Source: Pseudomonadota bacterium (GTDB lineage: Bacteria > Pseudomonadota > Alphaproteobacteria > Rhizobiales > Xanthobacteraceae). From it: a stretch of DNA of 64,000 nt. The DNA is taken from contig JAGXAJ010000005.1 of the NCBI GenBank assembly GCA_018971625.1, positions 1 to 64,000 on the forward strand, written 5' to 3'. Each line of letters opens with the position of its first letter. Position 1 is the first letter of the stretch. Positions 17,156-27,031 of the stretch are shown here, piece after piece. A program made the translations under genes and the position numbers. The notes beneath the pieces are model-generated. The model had not been told where the DNA came from. It saw nothing but the letters and a program-made list of their open reading frames with translations, and searched no databases.

Positions 17156-17752
17156 TTACGGCAGCAACGCCTCCGGCGGATGATCGAAGCTGTAAGTCTG
17201 CGGCCGGTTGCGCCTGACGAAGCCGCCGACCTGCCAGGCGAACAGGGCGGCGAAACCGACAAGAAACAGGATGCCGGCGAGTTCGCCCGACAGAATGGCG
17301 CGAACCAGCAGTCCCGCCATAGCGAGCCCGACCAGCGCCAGCATCACCAGCGCTGCAACATAAAGGCGTGGCTTGAGGCCTCCGATCAGCTCGGCCTGAC
17401 TGCCGGCAGCCGCCATGCGGCGGTGCAGCTCGAGGATGAAGGCACGATAGTCGCGGTCCTGCGGCGCCATCAACGCAGAGGTCTGCCAGCTCGTTGACAG
17501 CAAGGCGATGCGCCCGAGATCGGCACTTTCGATGTCGGCGCGAAACCGACGCGCCTGCATCGATACCGGACGAAAGGACAGGCGCACTCTGGTAATGGCC
17601 GCATACGGCCAGACGCCGGTTCTGCCGGCAATGCGCCAGGACAGGCCTTGATCGGTCAGTTCGAACCGGTGTGCGACTCCGATCAGCGAAGCCCTGTAGG
17701 CGTATTGAATGATGGGAGCGTCGTCCGCCGATAACGTTGCCTGTTCCTGCAG
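17156..17752 (-). CDS. PH-like membrane protein without a canonical start codon
   Basis: The reading frame from 17587 (GTG) to 17156 gives 143 residues, but the frame is open back to 17812 and the added sequence is clearly coding: APIIQYAYRASLIGVAHRFE then LTDQGLSWRIAGRTGVWPYA. This makes one continuous beta-rich, bacterial-PH-like domain with VRLSFRPVSMQARRF and RAFILELHRRMAAA, followed by two membrane helices (LYVAALVMLALVGLAMAGLL; LAGILFLVGFAALFAWQVGG). No ATG, GTG or TTG is in frame upstream of 17587. The best candidate is a CTG at 17752 with GGA nine bases before it; an upstream start lost by mutation is the alternative. Function not recognised. Confidence 0.6.
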   Translation of the reverse strand: MQEQATLSADDAPIIQYAYRASLIGVAHRFELTDQGLSWRIAGRTGVWPYAAITRVRLSFRPVSMQARRFRADIESADLGRIALLSTSWQTSALMAPQDRDYRAFILELHRRMAAAGSQAELIGGLKPRLYVAALVMLALVGLAMAGLLVRAILSGELAGILFLVGFAALFAWQVGGFVRRNRPQTYSFDHPPEALLP

Positions 17753-17825
17753 CTGATTTGATCCAGTTGTTGATCCGCTTGATGTCGGCTTGCGCGGCCG
17801 GTCGGCTTTATCTTACAAGCACGGC

Positions 17826-18260
17826 ATGGCCGAGACGACTTTTTTTCCGCATCGTTTGATTCTGGCCAGTGCCGTGGTTTCGGGCTTGCTGCTGGCGCTG
17901 GCCGTGCACATGCTCGGCGCGCGCTTCGGCCTCGACCTCGGCGGCCTCTGGCGATCGGATGCCCGCGAATTCATGCCGGCCGGTGCTGCGATTGCGTGGT
18001 GGCTGCTCGCGACGGCCGGATTTGGCGGCGGCTATTTCACCGTCAATCTGATGCAGAGCGCCGTGTCGGGACAAATCCCGCCGCGGATGCGCCAGTTCCT
18101 GATCGGGGTCGGCGTTCTCTTGCTGATCGGAGCGGCGGCGGTCGCCTCCGGACCGAGTTCGGTCCCGACGATGTCGGGCGTGCTCGGGGGTATCGCGGCG
18201 TTGTGCCTCGGCGCGGCAATGGCTTTTTGTGGCGCGCATTTCGCGCTGCGCAGGAGCTAG
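17826..18260 (+). CDS. small four-helix inner-membrane protein
   Basis: A 144-residue hydrophobic protein starting MAETTFFPHRLILASAVVSG. Four membrane helices are visible: LILASAVVSGLLLALAVHML, AIAWWLLATAGFGGGYF, FLIGVGVLLLIGAAAVA and MSGVLGGIAALCLGAAMAFC. No conserved catalytic motif is seen and no family was recognised. It is divergent from the PH-like protein gene and converges with the DHA2 transporter, whose stop is only five bases away. The ATG at 17826 is the first after the divergent gene and gives a start close to the first helix. Confidence 0.72.
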   Translation: MAETTFFPHRLILASAVVSGLLLALAVHMLGARFGLDLGGLWRSDAREFMPAGAAIAWWLLATAGFGGGYFTVNLMQSAVSGQIPPRMRQFLIGVGVLLLIGAAAVASGPSSVPTMSGVLGGIAALCLGAAMAFCGAHFALRRS

Positions 18261-18264
18261 ACCT

Positions 18265-19689
18265 TCATTGCGTGGCCGGACGCGAGGCGCCAAAGCAGAT
18301 CGCGACAGCGGCGGCGAGCAGCAGGCCGACGGAAATCACGAGCGATAGATGCGCGCCGTGGAGCAGTGCATTGTGCTGACCGGCGAGTGAACCGAACAGG
18401 GCGACGCCCAACACGCTGCCGGTTTGCCGGGTCGCGTTGAGCACGCCAGCGGCAATACCGGAGCGCTGCTTCTCGACGCTTCCAAGCAGCGTGGACGTCA
18501 GCGGTGGCACCAGTAGCCCGAGGCCGCCACCGATCACGATCAGTTGCGCGCACATCGCCAGATAGCCGGTGCCCTGCCCGATCCCGAGCAACGCCAGGCA
18601 TCCAAGCGCCGACAGTGCTGTGCCCAACGCGATCGTCGCCGGAGCGCCGATCCGTTCGGCCAGATGCGGCGCCAGCAAATTGACCGGCAGCACTGCGCCC
18701 ATCATCGGCACGAAGGCCAGCCCGGTTTTGAACGGCGACCATCCGTTGACGCGCTGGAAGTACAGGCTGAAGATGAAGATCAACCCGTAAAACGCAACGT
18801 TGACCAACAGACCGACCAGCGAGGTCAGCGCAAACATCCGATGACCAAACAATAACAGCGGCAGCATCGGTTGCGACGCGCGCCGTTCCTGCAACACGAA
18901 CAACATTGCAAGCATCGCGGCCACAACAAAGCCCGCGATCACGAATGGGTTGCTCCAGCCGAGCGAGCTGCCTTCGATGATGGCGCCGGCGAGCGAGCCG
19001 AGTGCGGCGATTGCCGCGAGCTGGCCCGGCAGATCGATCTCACGCTGCGGTGTGCGCGCGGTCTCGCTGGCGTAGCGCCAGCTCAACCAGAGGCCCGCGA
19101 GCCCGATCGGCAGATTGACCACGAAGATCGAACGCCACCCGACCAGCTCGATCAGTCCGCCGCCGACCAATGGACCCGCCGTCAGCGCAAGACTTGCACC
19201 CGCGGCCCAGATCGCGACCGCGCGGCCGCACGCCTTGTCTTCGGGGTAGGCGTGGCTCAGAAGTGCCAGCGAATTCGGCACCAGAACGGCCGCGCCAAAT
19301 CCCTGCACCGCGCGCGCCGCGATCAGGATTACGGCATTGGGCGACAGGGCGCAGGCAACCGAAGCGGCGGTGAAGATGGCAAAGCCCGCGACAAACACCC
19401 GCTTGGCGCCGATGCGCTCGCCGAGCGCGCCGGCGGTCAGAATGAAGGCGGCAAACGCGATAGTATAGGCACTGACGACCCATTGCAGACCCGACACGCC
19501 GCCGCCGAGCGAGGCGCCGATGCTGCCGAGCGCGGTGTTGACGATGGTGACGTCGAGTTGAACCACGCCGTAGCCAAGGCTCATCGCCGCCAGCGTCAGC
19601 GGCGTTGAGAAACCGGATCGATCCGGTTTCAACCGGGATTGCGGCGCGTCACGCAGGGTCGCGGGGCATTTCAATGATGTGCCTGGCAT
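18265..19689 (-). CDS. DHA2 (EmrB/QacA) family MFS drug efflux transporter
   Basis: A 474-residue membrane protein with about 14 predicted helices. The DHA2 motif C region is GFGAAVLVPNSLALLSHAYP with RAVAIWAAGASLALTAGPLV, and the N-terminal acidic helix is QLDVTIVNTALGSIGASLGG, which has the D-x-T-I-V-N-x-A-L signature. It should export hydrophobic or cationic compounds using the proton gradient. There is no adjacent HlyD partner, so it may act alone, unlike the EmrAB pair at 47-50 kb. ATG 19689 follows AGAGGTGAC. The upstream open frame to 19857 has no coding character. Neighbouring transcription from the DUF892 gene is stopped by the terminator at 19805-19841. Confidence 0.9.
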   Translation of the reverse strand: MPGTSLKCPATLRDAPQSRLKPDRSGFSTPLTLAAMSLGYGVVQLDVTIVNTALGSIGASLGGGVSGLQWVVSAYTIAFAAFILTAGALGERIGAKRVFVAGFAIFTAASVACALSPNAVILIAARAVQGFGAAVLVPNSLALLSHAYPEDKACGRAVAIWAAGASLALTAGPLVGGGLIELVGWRSIFVVNLPIGLAGLWLSWRYASETARTPQREIDLPGQLAAIAALGSLAGAIIEGSSLGWSNPFVIAGFVVAAMLAMLFVLQERRASQPMLPLLLFGHRMFALTSLVGLLVNVAFYGLIFIFSLYFQRVNGWSPFKTGLAFVPMMGAVLPVNLLAPHLAERIGAPATIALGTALSALGCLALLGIGQGTGYLAMCAQLIVIGGGLGLLVPPLTSTLLGSVEKQRSGIAAGVLNATRQTGSVLGVALFGSLAGQHNALLHGAHLSLVISVGLLLAAAVAICFGASRPATQ

Positions 19690-19804
19690 GGTCACCTCTG
19701 TCCGAGGAAGCAACGCCTGATCTAGGCTCTCATTGCCATGAGACGCTTCGTTGCCGGTCGAACTATGCGCGAAAACCGGCAATAGTGACCTGCTCCGACC
19801 GGAG

Positions 19805-19841
19805 AAAACGCCGCGCCGGACAGCGGTCCGCGCGGCGTTTT
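19805..19841 (-). terminator. strong hairpin terminator after DUF892 gene
   Basis: An 11-bp perfect stem, AAAACGCCGCG / CGCGGCGTTTT, with an extra inner 4-bp pairing. On the minus strand the stem ends in TTTT directly downstream of the DUF892 stop at 19875. The plus strand also ends in a T-rich run, so it may work in both directions. Confidence 0.8.
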
Positions 19842-19874
19842 GTCTTAATTGTGACAATGATCAGCTTGCTGCGA

Positions 19875-20381
19875 TCATCCTGCGGCACGCAAATTGACCT
19901 TGCCTTCCGCCAGCGTCGTCAATTTCTGGTCGGTGGCCTTTTCTTCCTCGAGTGTCCGTTGCAGGACACTGGCGCAATCGTTGCGGCCGAGTTGCCTTGC
20001 CCAGGCAATCAGGCTGCCGTAGCGCGCGATCTCGTAATGTTCGGCTGCCTGTGCCGCGTTGATCAGCGCGGCATCGAGTACTCGCTTGTCCTCGACTTCG
20101 ACGGTCACTTCATCGGCTTCCTCGATGATGCCGTCGATCGCCGGACAGTCCACCGCCTTGACCTCGGCGCCATGCATCTCGAACACCTGTTCGAGACGCT
20201 GCACATGGGTTTTGGTCTCTTCAAGATGGGTAAGGAAACCACCCTTGAGCTGCTTGTCGGTTGCCTTGTCGGCCATTTTCGGCAGCGCCATCACCAGTTG
20301 CTTTTCGGCATAGTAGATGTCCTGTAACTGATGCACGAACAGGTCGTTCATGGTTTTGATGTCTTTGGAGAAGAGTCCCAT
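19875..20381 (-). CDS. DUF892 (YciE/YciF-like) ferritin-like protein
   Basis: A 168-residue four-helix protein: MGLFSKDIKTMNDLFVHQLQ, DIYYAEKQLVMALPKMADKA, LEETKTHVQRLEQVFEMHGA, and near the end AAEHYEIARYGSLIAWARQL and LQRTLEEEKATDQKL. The spaced glutamate and histidine residues (E-x6-Y, E-x2-H) are those of a ferritin-like di-iron site. YciE/YciF proteins are general-stress proteins of uncertain enzymatic role. ATG 20381 follows AAAGGA at about eight bases. An EcfG-like promoter lies 86-110 bases upstream, which fits the general stress response of Alphaproteobacteria. It stands alone and is followed by a strong terminator. Confidence 0.9.
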   Translation of the reverse strand: MGLFSKDIKTMNDLFVHQLQDIYYAEKQLVMALPKMADKATDKQLKGGFLTHLEETKTHVQRLEQVFEMHGAEVKAVDCPAIDGIIEEADEVTVEVEDKRVLDAALINAAQAAEHYEIARYGSLIAWARQLGRNDCASVLQRTLEEEKATDQKLTTLAEGKVNLRAAG

Positions 20382-20798
20382 TGCGTGGGTCCTTTGTTGA
20401 TGGGAACACCGCGCGCGAATCGTGCCCTTTCTCGGCGCGTCCTGTGTTCGACTACTGACAAGCGCTAACCGGCCGACTGTTGCCATGTTCCTGCAATCCG
20501 CGAAAAACATCGCGATGGAACAGGCGACTCGACCGGACCGGTAGCTCATCGCCGCGGCGCATGGGACTTCCGGGCCGCCATTTCAAGACTCGAATCCGCT
20601 GCGTCACACACTACGTAAGGACATATGTACGGGATATGACAGGCTGCGACGCCGAGAGCCGCAAGTAACCTTGTCAAGAACTGCACATCGGCCCGTTTTT
20701 ACTTTATGGGTCTAGGCCTATGGAGCGATTGACAGCGGTTTGCTATCAATGGTTTCAAGAAAGACACGCCTGTTGCCGCCGCCCCGCCGGGAGGATGA
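20382..20798. other. intergenic region between DUF892 and UPF0104 genes
   Basis: 417 bases without a convincing gene. It holds the EcfG-like promoter toward the DUF892 gene and presumably the rightward promoter for the UPF0104 gene, whose ribosome site GGGAGG is just before 20799. A second GGAAC at 20517 on the plus strand has a poor -10 partner. Small open frames here have no coding character. Confidence 0.5.
20467..20491 (-). promoter_or_regulatory. EcfG-like general-stress promoter of the DUF892 gene
   Basis: The minus strand reads GGAAC, 16 bases, GGTT, close to the EcfG consensus GGAAC-N16/17-CGTT with one mismatch in the -10 element. It lies 86 bases upstream of the DUF892 start at 20381. 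This family is often under EcfG control in Rhizobiales, which supports the call; the mismatch lowers confidence. Confidence 0.5.
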
Positions 20799-21944
20799 AT
20801 GCATCGACTACTGACCACGCTGGGGCGTGGCTTCAAGGAACGGATTGGTTGGAAGCGACTGGGAGTAGTCGCAAGTCTCGTCATTATCGTCCTTGCGATC
20901 ACGACATTAGTTCGCACCCTTAAGGGCGTCGATACCGGCGTAATCCTGACGGCGCTGACGGAAATATCACCGCATCACATCGCGCTTGCCGCACTGTGCG
21001 TGATCGGGGCGTTCTGCACGCTGACATTCTATGATTTTTTCGCGCTGCGGACACTCGGCGAGAAGCACGTGCCCTACCGGATCGCCGCAATGTCGGCCTT
21101 TGCGAGCTATTCGATCGGCCACAACATCGGCGCCACCGTGTTTACCGGTGGCGCGATCCGATTCCGGATCTATTCGGATTACGGGCTGAACGCCATCGAC
21201 GTCGCCAAGATATGCTTTCTCTCCGGCCTGACCTTCTGGCTCGGCAACCTGTTCGTGCTCGGCTTCGGCATGGCATGGCACCCATGGGCCGCCAGCGCCA
21301 TGGATCTGCTGCCGCCGGCCATCAACCGGCTGATCGCGCTTGGCTGCCTCGCCGGCATCGCCGCCTATTTCGTCTGGCTGGTGTCGGGCAAGAACCGCAG
21401 GGAACTCGGGCAAAACGGCTGGAAGGTGGTGCTGCCTTCGGCGCGGTTGACGCTGCTGCAGATGCTGATCGGCGTGGTCGATCTGAGCTTTTGTGCGCTG
21501 GCGATGTATCTCCTGGTGCCGGCCGAGCCGCATATCGATTTCATTTCGCTGGCGGTCGTGTTCATTCTTGCGACCCTGCTCGGATTTGCCAGTCACGCGC
21601 CGGGCAGCCTCGGCGTGTTCGACGCGGCGATGCTGGTGGCGCTCCCGGAATTCGGCCGCGAACAGTTGCTGGCCACGCTGCTGGTATTCCGGGTGCTGTA
21701 CTTTCTGATTCCGTTCGGCATCGCGATTTCCATCATGGGCACCCGCGAGCTGTGGCTCAATGTCGTGCAGCCCTGGCAAGAGCGCCGACGGATGGACGAC
21801 AGATACTCGAGCCAAACAGCGGTGCCGCAACTGGTCAAGCCAAACAGCGGTACCGCAACCGGTCAAGCGACCGACACTGCGGAGCTTCAGGCGGCTGACA
21901 CCGCGGAGCTAACGACCAGCCGGTTGCGTCGCGGGGCCCCCTGA
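20799..21944 (+). CDS. UPF0104 / lysylphosphatidylglycerol-synthase-like membrane protein
   Basis: A 381-residue protein with seven to eight helices: LGVVASLVIIVLAITTLV, HIALAALCVIGAFCTLTFYD, the conserved AASYSIGHN-type segment FASYSIGHNIGATVFTGGAI, and LLGFASHAPGSLGVFDAAML toward the end. These are typical of the N-terminal flippase part of MprF (UPF0104), without the synthetase part. It may move lipid across the inner membrane. ATG 20799 follows GGGAGG. The last 45 residues are low complexity (PNSGTATGQATDTAELQAAD) and arise from two short DNA repeats, so the C-terminus is probably recent and dispensable. A second UPF0104 gene lies at 59803. Confidence 0.85.
   Translation: MHRLLTTLGRGFKERIGWKRLGVVASLVIIVLAITTLVRTLKGVDTGVILTALTEISPHHIALAALCVIGAFCTLTFYDFFALRTLGEKHVPYRIAAMSAFASYSIGHNIGATVFTGGAIRFRIYSDYGLNAIDVAKICFLSGLTFWLGNLFVLGFGMAWHPWAASAMDLLPPAINRLIALGCLAGIAAYFVWLVSGKNRRELGQNGWKVVLPSARLTLLQMLIGVVDLSFCALAMYLLVPAEPHIDFISLAVVFILATLLGFASHAPGSLGVFDAAMLVALPEFGREQLLATLLVFRVLYFLIPFGIAISIMGTRELWLNVVQPWQERRRMDDRYSSQTAVPQLVKPNSGTATGQATDTAELQAADTAELTTSRLRRGAP
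21812..21867 (+). repeat. 28-bp tandem duplication in the UPF0104 C-terminus
   Basis: Two adjacent copies, 21812-21839 and 21840-21867, begin CCAAACAGCGGT and end GGTCAAG, differing at two positions. Because 28 is not a multiple of three, the duplication moved the following codons into another frame. A separate 24-base near-repeat (GACACTGCGGAGCT / GACACCGCGGAGCT) follows immediately. Confidence 0.85.
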
Positions 21945-22090
21945 TCAAGCACCGCCAGCCCTATTGGTTTCTGGACAGTTGGATTGCGTCTTGATGACGC
22001 TTGAGATTGAGAGCCTGCAGGATTAGGACGGAACCGAGCTTGAGCGCCGCTCGCTCTTATTTCTGCCCCACCAATAAAGTCAAACGCGCC

Positions 22091-24076
22091 ATGGTCCGAA
22101 TTCCGCTTTTGTCGATAGTCGCGTGCGCACTGCTCGGCGCACTTCAGATCCAGTGGGCTGCAGCCCAAATCCAAACATTGCCACCAGCAGCGCTGACCGC
22201 GCCGGACGCTGCGTCGATGCAGATTTCTTGGGAAGTCCGCAACCGTTTCCGGCTGTTCCGCGAAGAACGCGATTTCAAGCTTCACACCGAGAGCGCCCAG
22301 GCCGGCAACATTCTGGCCTCGGAGGACCTGCTGGAACAGCAGAGCGACGGCCGCGGCTGGTCCCGCAACATCATCAATCGGCTCTGCATTGACCTGACCG
22401 GCCGCGTCAGCGAGCCCTGCACGCGCGACAACGTCAATGAAAGCTATCTGACGCCGGTGGACCATCCGGTCACGGTTCGTCTCACCGGACAGGTTCCGGT
22501 TGGTGCCATCTGCGCCTGGTCGTTCGATGACGGCGATCCTCCTCGACAATCGACGTTCGATTGCGCCGAGCCGATCAATCTCAGGGTACGCTACGGCCGC
22601 GCCACCAACGTCACCGTGGATATCTCGAGCACCGAAGCTCCACAGCGGCTTGCTACCGCGATCGAGGTGCGGGACATCTTCATCGCTGGCCTTGGCGACA
22701 GCATCGCCTCCGGTGAAGGCAATCCGGACCGGCCGGTCGCGCTGGCCGACGAGGGGTTTTGCTTCCGTTCCTATCTCGGCACCGCGAGTTCGCAATATTT
22801 CCGTCCGAGCCGCGCCGGTTACAAGGGCGGCCGCGCCTGCGAGGCGCCGGACACGCTGCAGAACTGGCAGCGCCACGGCGCGCTTTGGTTCAATTCGGCC
22901 TGCCATCGCTCGCTTTACAGCTACCAGACCCGCACCGCGCTGGCGCTCGCGGTGCGTTATCCGCATATCGCGGTGACCTATCTGCCGCTGGCCTGCACCG
23001 GCGCCACCATCGCCGACGGCCTGCTTGGCTCGCAACGCGCGCGGGAATGCCCGACCGCGAAATCCGCCACCTGCAAGAGCATCGTCAACGCGCAGGTGAG
23101 CGAGTTGCGCGAAGCGCTTGCCGCTGCGAAACGCCGGCAACCTGACCGCCAACTCGACCTCGTGCTGCTGTCGATCGGCGCCAATGATATCAATTTTTCC
23201 GGACTGGTCGCCGATGCCATCATCGACGGGCCAACCGAACGCGAGTTGTTCAGGCGTATCGGAGTGATCGGATCGGTCGATGATTCCCGCGCATCGCTGG
23301 CGCGCGACCTGCCGCGCGGCTTCGCCCGACTTCGCGACGCGTTGAAACCGCTGGTCGGCGGCGATCTCTCCCATGTCGTCTATGTCTCCTACGCCAACCC
23401 CGCGCTGGCGGCCAACGGCGCGCCCTGCCCCGGCGGCCGCGCCGGTTTCGATATTCATCCCTCCTTCAACGCCGCGCCGGAGCGGCTCGCCAATGTCGTC
23501 GAGTTCGTGCAGAACGAATTCCTGCCGGAACTGAAGGCGCTCGCGCTGTGTCAATCGGGCGTACTGTGCCGCGATCCCTCCAGCGACCGCATGACCTTTG
23601 TCGACGCCCATCAGGCGTCCTTCGCTGACCATGGATTCTGCGCCCGCGCAGAGAGTGACCCGGAATTCGATCGGGCCTGTTTCTCGGACAAGGGCGACAG
23701 TTTCGATCCCGACATCGTCACAGCGGCAAACCAGCCCCTGCTATGCGGCCGCAGCGCCGGAGAATACCGCGCCTATTTGCCCCGTGCGCGATGGATTCGC
23801 GATGCCAATGACAGCTACTTCGCCGCGATGACCTATCCGCAGGGGCTGCCGTCGGCGATGCAGCCCACTGACATCCACGACGCGACCTGGGGAATTCTGT
23901 CCGCAGTCTATGGCGGCGCAATCCATCCCACCGCCGAAGGCCACGCCGCGATGGCAGATGCGGCATTGCCGGCGGTGACGTCGGTGCTGCGTCTCGATGC
24001 CGCGATGGCGGAGGTGACATCCGAGCCAGCCCCGCCGCTGCAGCAGCCTGCACCCACCGCACCGAACGCGCGCTAA
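22091..24076 (+). CDS. secreted SGNH/GDSL-family hydrolase
   Basis: A 661-residue protein with a signal peptide (MVRIPLLSIVACALLGALQI, cut near WAAAQ). The SGNH blocks are visible: block I FIAGLGDSIASGEGNPDRP at about residue 200, block III LVLLSIGANDINFSGLV at about 360, and the catalytic block V histidine in GGAIHPTAEGHAAMADAAL near residue 625. Many cysteines (CHRSLYSYQ, CTGATIADG, CQSGVLCRDP) suggest disulfides, fitting an exported esterase or lipase. The N-terminal 190 residues look like a separate beta-rich domain. The tail is proline-rich. The ATG at 22091 places the signal peptide correctly; the frame is open upstream to 22001 but has no useful start. Confidence 0.87.
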   Translation: MVRIPLLSIVACALLGALQIQWAAAQIQTLPPAALTAPDAASMQISWEVRNRFRLFREERDFKLHTESAQAGNILASEDLLEQQSDGRGWSRNIINRLCIDLTGRVSEPCTRDNVNESYLTPVDHPVTVRLTGQVPVGAICAWSFDDGDPPRQSTFDCAEPINLRVRYGRATNVTVDISSTEAPQRLATAIEVRDIFIAGLGDSIASGEGNPDRPVALADEGFCFRSYLGTASSQYFRPSRAGYKGGRACEAPDTLQNWQRHGALWFNSACHRSLYSYQTRTALALAVRYPHIAVTYLPLACTGATIADGLLGSQRARECPTAKSATCKSIVNAQVSELREALAAAKRRQPDRQLDLVLLSIGANDINFSGLVADAIIDGPTERELFRRIGVIGSVDDSRASLARDLPRGFARLRDALKPLVGGDLSHVVYVSYANPALAANGAPCPGGRAGFDIHPSFNAAPERLANVVEFVQNEFLPELKALALCQSGVLCRDPSSDRMTFVDAHQASFADHGFCARAESDPEFDRACFSDKGDSFDPDIVTAANQPLLCGRSAGEYRAYLPRARWIRDANDSYFAAMTYPQGLPSAMQPTDIHDATWGILSAVYGGAIHPTAEGHAAMADAALPAVTSVLRLDAAMAEVTSEPAPPLQQPAPTAPNAR

Positions 24077-24133
24077 GCGGACCTGGATGGATGGGTGGAA
24101 AGGTCAGTCGTGCGGAGAGAGAGAGCGCACGCA

Positions 24134-24739
24134 TCAACGCGCGTGCGCCGTGTTCCTCTTGACACCCCCCGGCTGCTTTATCGCGGCAGCCTGTGTCGGC
24201 AAGTACTTCTGGATAATGGCGGGCTCGACCGAAGTCATCGCGGTATCCGGCAGCCGCTGCCAGGTCTCGTCCTTGCCAAAAAGCGCAATGCCGATATAGC
24301 CGCGCATCGTTAGCGTCTGACCATCGGGGCTGACAGTCATCTTGGCGTGGTAGATCTTGCCGTCGCGCGGATCGAGCACGTTGCCGTCCTCGTACTTCAA
24401 TCCGTTGCGCTTCATATCGCGGATGAAGGAAATGCCAAGCACCGGCGCGTTCTTGCGGTCGTCGGTGCACTTCGAGCAAATGTCGTCCGGAACCGTCGCT
24501 TCGCCGGGTTCTGGAAATTCCCTGGCAATCACACCCTCGAAGTTGACGCCGTCATGATCGACGACGAGAACCCACACCACCGGCTTGCCGTTTTCGACCT
24601 TCTGCCACAATCCCGCCGCCGAAGGCTCCATTGCGCTTGCGGGGGACATGACGGCAAGCGCCACGAGAGCAAGGGCCCCGGCCAAACCGGCCGCAATCGA
24701 TAACGGTAGTCCAACTCTGGATACGATAATCCGCATCAT
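24134..24739 (-). CDS. exported DUF2147 family protein
   Basis: A 201-residue protein with an N-terminal signal peptide ([20 protein letters not shown], cut near ASAME) and the DUF2147 pattern [17 protein letters not shown], then [37 protein letters not shown] and [20 protein letters not shown]. Two cysteines in [10 protein letters not shown] are typical. The family is a periplasmic beta-sandwich of unknown function, often upregulated by stress. Two adjacent ATGs (24739 and 24736) are equally possible. It converges with the SGNH hydrolase gene and shares no operon. Confidence 0.82.
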   Translation of the reverse strand: MMRIIVSRVGLPLSIAAGLAGALALVALAVMSPASAMEPSAAGLWQKVENGKPVVWVLVVDHDGVNFEGVIAREFPEPGEATVPDDICSKCTDDRKNAPVLGISFIRDMKRNGLKYEDGNVLDPRDGKIYHAKMTVSPDGQTLTMRGYIGIALFGKDETWQRLPDTAMTSVEPAIIQKYLPTQAAAIKQPGGVKRNTAHAR

Positions 24740-24911
24740 TCACCCGACCAATTCACAAGAACAATGGACACAGACTAAGGCCATTTCGCGAACGGTTCCA
24801 GTACCGCCTTTGGTCTTCTGGTTCCCGGAACCAGCCGGGGGCACTGCCAAAATGCGCCGTCATCGCTCATGGCGATTGCGTAACGGCTTCGCCACGCTTG
24901 ACGATAGCGGA

Positions 24912-26144
<1,233 letters not shown>

Positions 26145-26185
26145 TCAAAACTCGAGGATCCAAAACTCAAGGATCCAAGGCTTTG

Positions 26186-26596
26186 AGGATTTCCCGTTCG
26201 GGTCGCCGACAATGTGCGGTTTGCCGATCTCGATCCCAATCGCCACGTCGGTCTATGCCACCTACTTCGAAAGCGGCCCCGTCACGCTGATGAAGGACCG
26301 CAGCTACGGACTGACGCCGGAGGGGCAGGCGTGGATGATGGTGCGGCTCGCCATGCATTTGCCTACCCGACTACGCTGGCCGGGCCAGATCGAAGTGGGA
26401 TTGGGGGTGGTGAAATTGGTCAGTGACGTTCGATCAGGTGGTATTTTCGGCGGGAAAATGCGTCGCCTCGACGCAATCGGTGTCGGTGCTGATAAATGAG
26501 GTCAGCTATAAGCCGACGCCGCTAACTGCCGGGATCGTCAGGAATTTCCTGCACTGGTTGCGACGCGGGATGAATATCGTGCAGCCGACATTTTAG
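26186..26596 (+). pseudogene. acyl-CoA thioesterase (4HBT type), multiply frameshifted
   Basis: Three reading frames in succession make one recognisable hot-dog thioesterase. About 26203-26250 reads VRFADLDPNRHV, then 26250-26420 reads VYATYFESGPVTLMKDRSYG and on to GLGVVKL, then 26424-26596 reads VTFDQVVFSAGKCVASTQSV, SVLINEVSYKPTPLT and [13 protein letters not shown] before a stop. The catalytic region after DPNRHV is where the first deletion lies. Each junction needs a small deletion relative to the family, so no functional product is expected. The 3' end overlaps the ferredoxin stop by four bases. Confidence 0.85.
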
Positions 26597-26913
26597 GCCT
26601 GCCGCTCGGGGGTAGTGACCACGAGACCGTCGAGTTCGTCGCTGACCTTGATCTGACAGGACAACCGCGAGTTTGGTCGCACGTCGAAGCCGAAATCCAG
26701 CATGTCCTCTTCCATTGGCGTGGGCGCTCCAACTTTTTCGCGCCAGGCTTCATCGACATAGACGTGGCAGGTCGCACACGCGCATGCGCCACCGCACTCC
26801 GCCTCGATGCCTGGAATGCCGTTTTTGATCGCCGCTTCCATGACCGTCGAGCCGTTTTCCACCTCAACGATGCGGGATTCGCCGGAATGGTCGACAAAAG
26901 TAATCTTGGCCAT
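26593..26913 (-). CDS. 2Fe-2S ferredoxin (adrenodoxin type)
   Basis: A 106-residue protein with the cluster motif [17 protein letters not shown], giving C-x5-C-x2-C, and the distant fourth cysteine in [14 protein letters not shown]. The acidic segment after the cluster and the length match the alphaproteobacterial FdxB/Fdx-like electron carriers that serve P450s or iron-sulfur assembly. ATG 26913 is the only start that fits. Its likely electron donor is the FNR encoded at 24912-25940, on the same strand and separated only by the thioesterase remnant. The 3' end overlaps that pseudogene by four bases. Confidence 0.93.
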   Translation of the reverse strand: MAKITFVDHSGESRIVEVENGSTVMEAAIKNGIPGIEAECGGACACATCHVYVDEAWREKVGAPTPMEEDMLDFGFDVRPNSRLSCQIKVSDELDGLVVTTPERQA

Positions 26914-27031
26914 GATTGCTCGTAACTAGCGGAGGGTAAAGCGGTCCCGCCTGTCCTATAACGGGTCGATCCGCTCCGCGCTAGTCTGCGGGGCTGCGCC
27001 GCATACCAGTGTTCAGCAAGCCATCGATCAA

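Noticed and set aside
21887..23632. Open frame of 581 codons on the minus strand opposite the SGNH hydrolase
   Set aside because: Antisense to a gene with a signal peptide and catalytic motifs; composition typical of a shadow frame in high G+C DNA.
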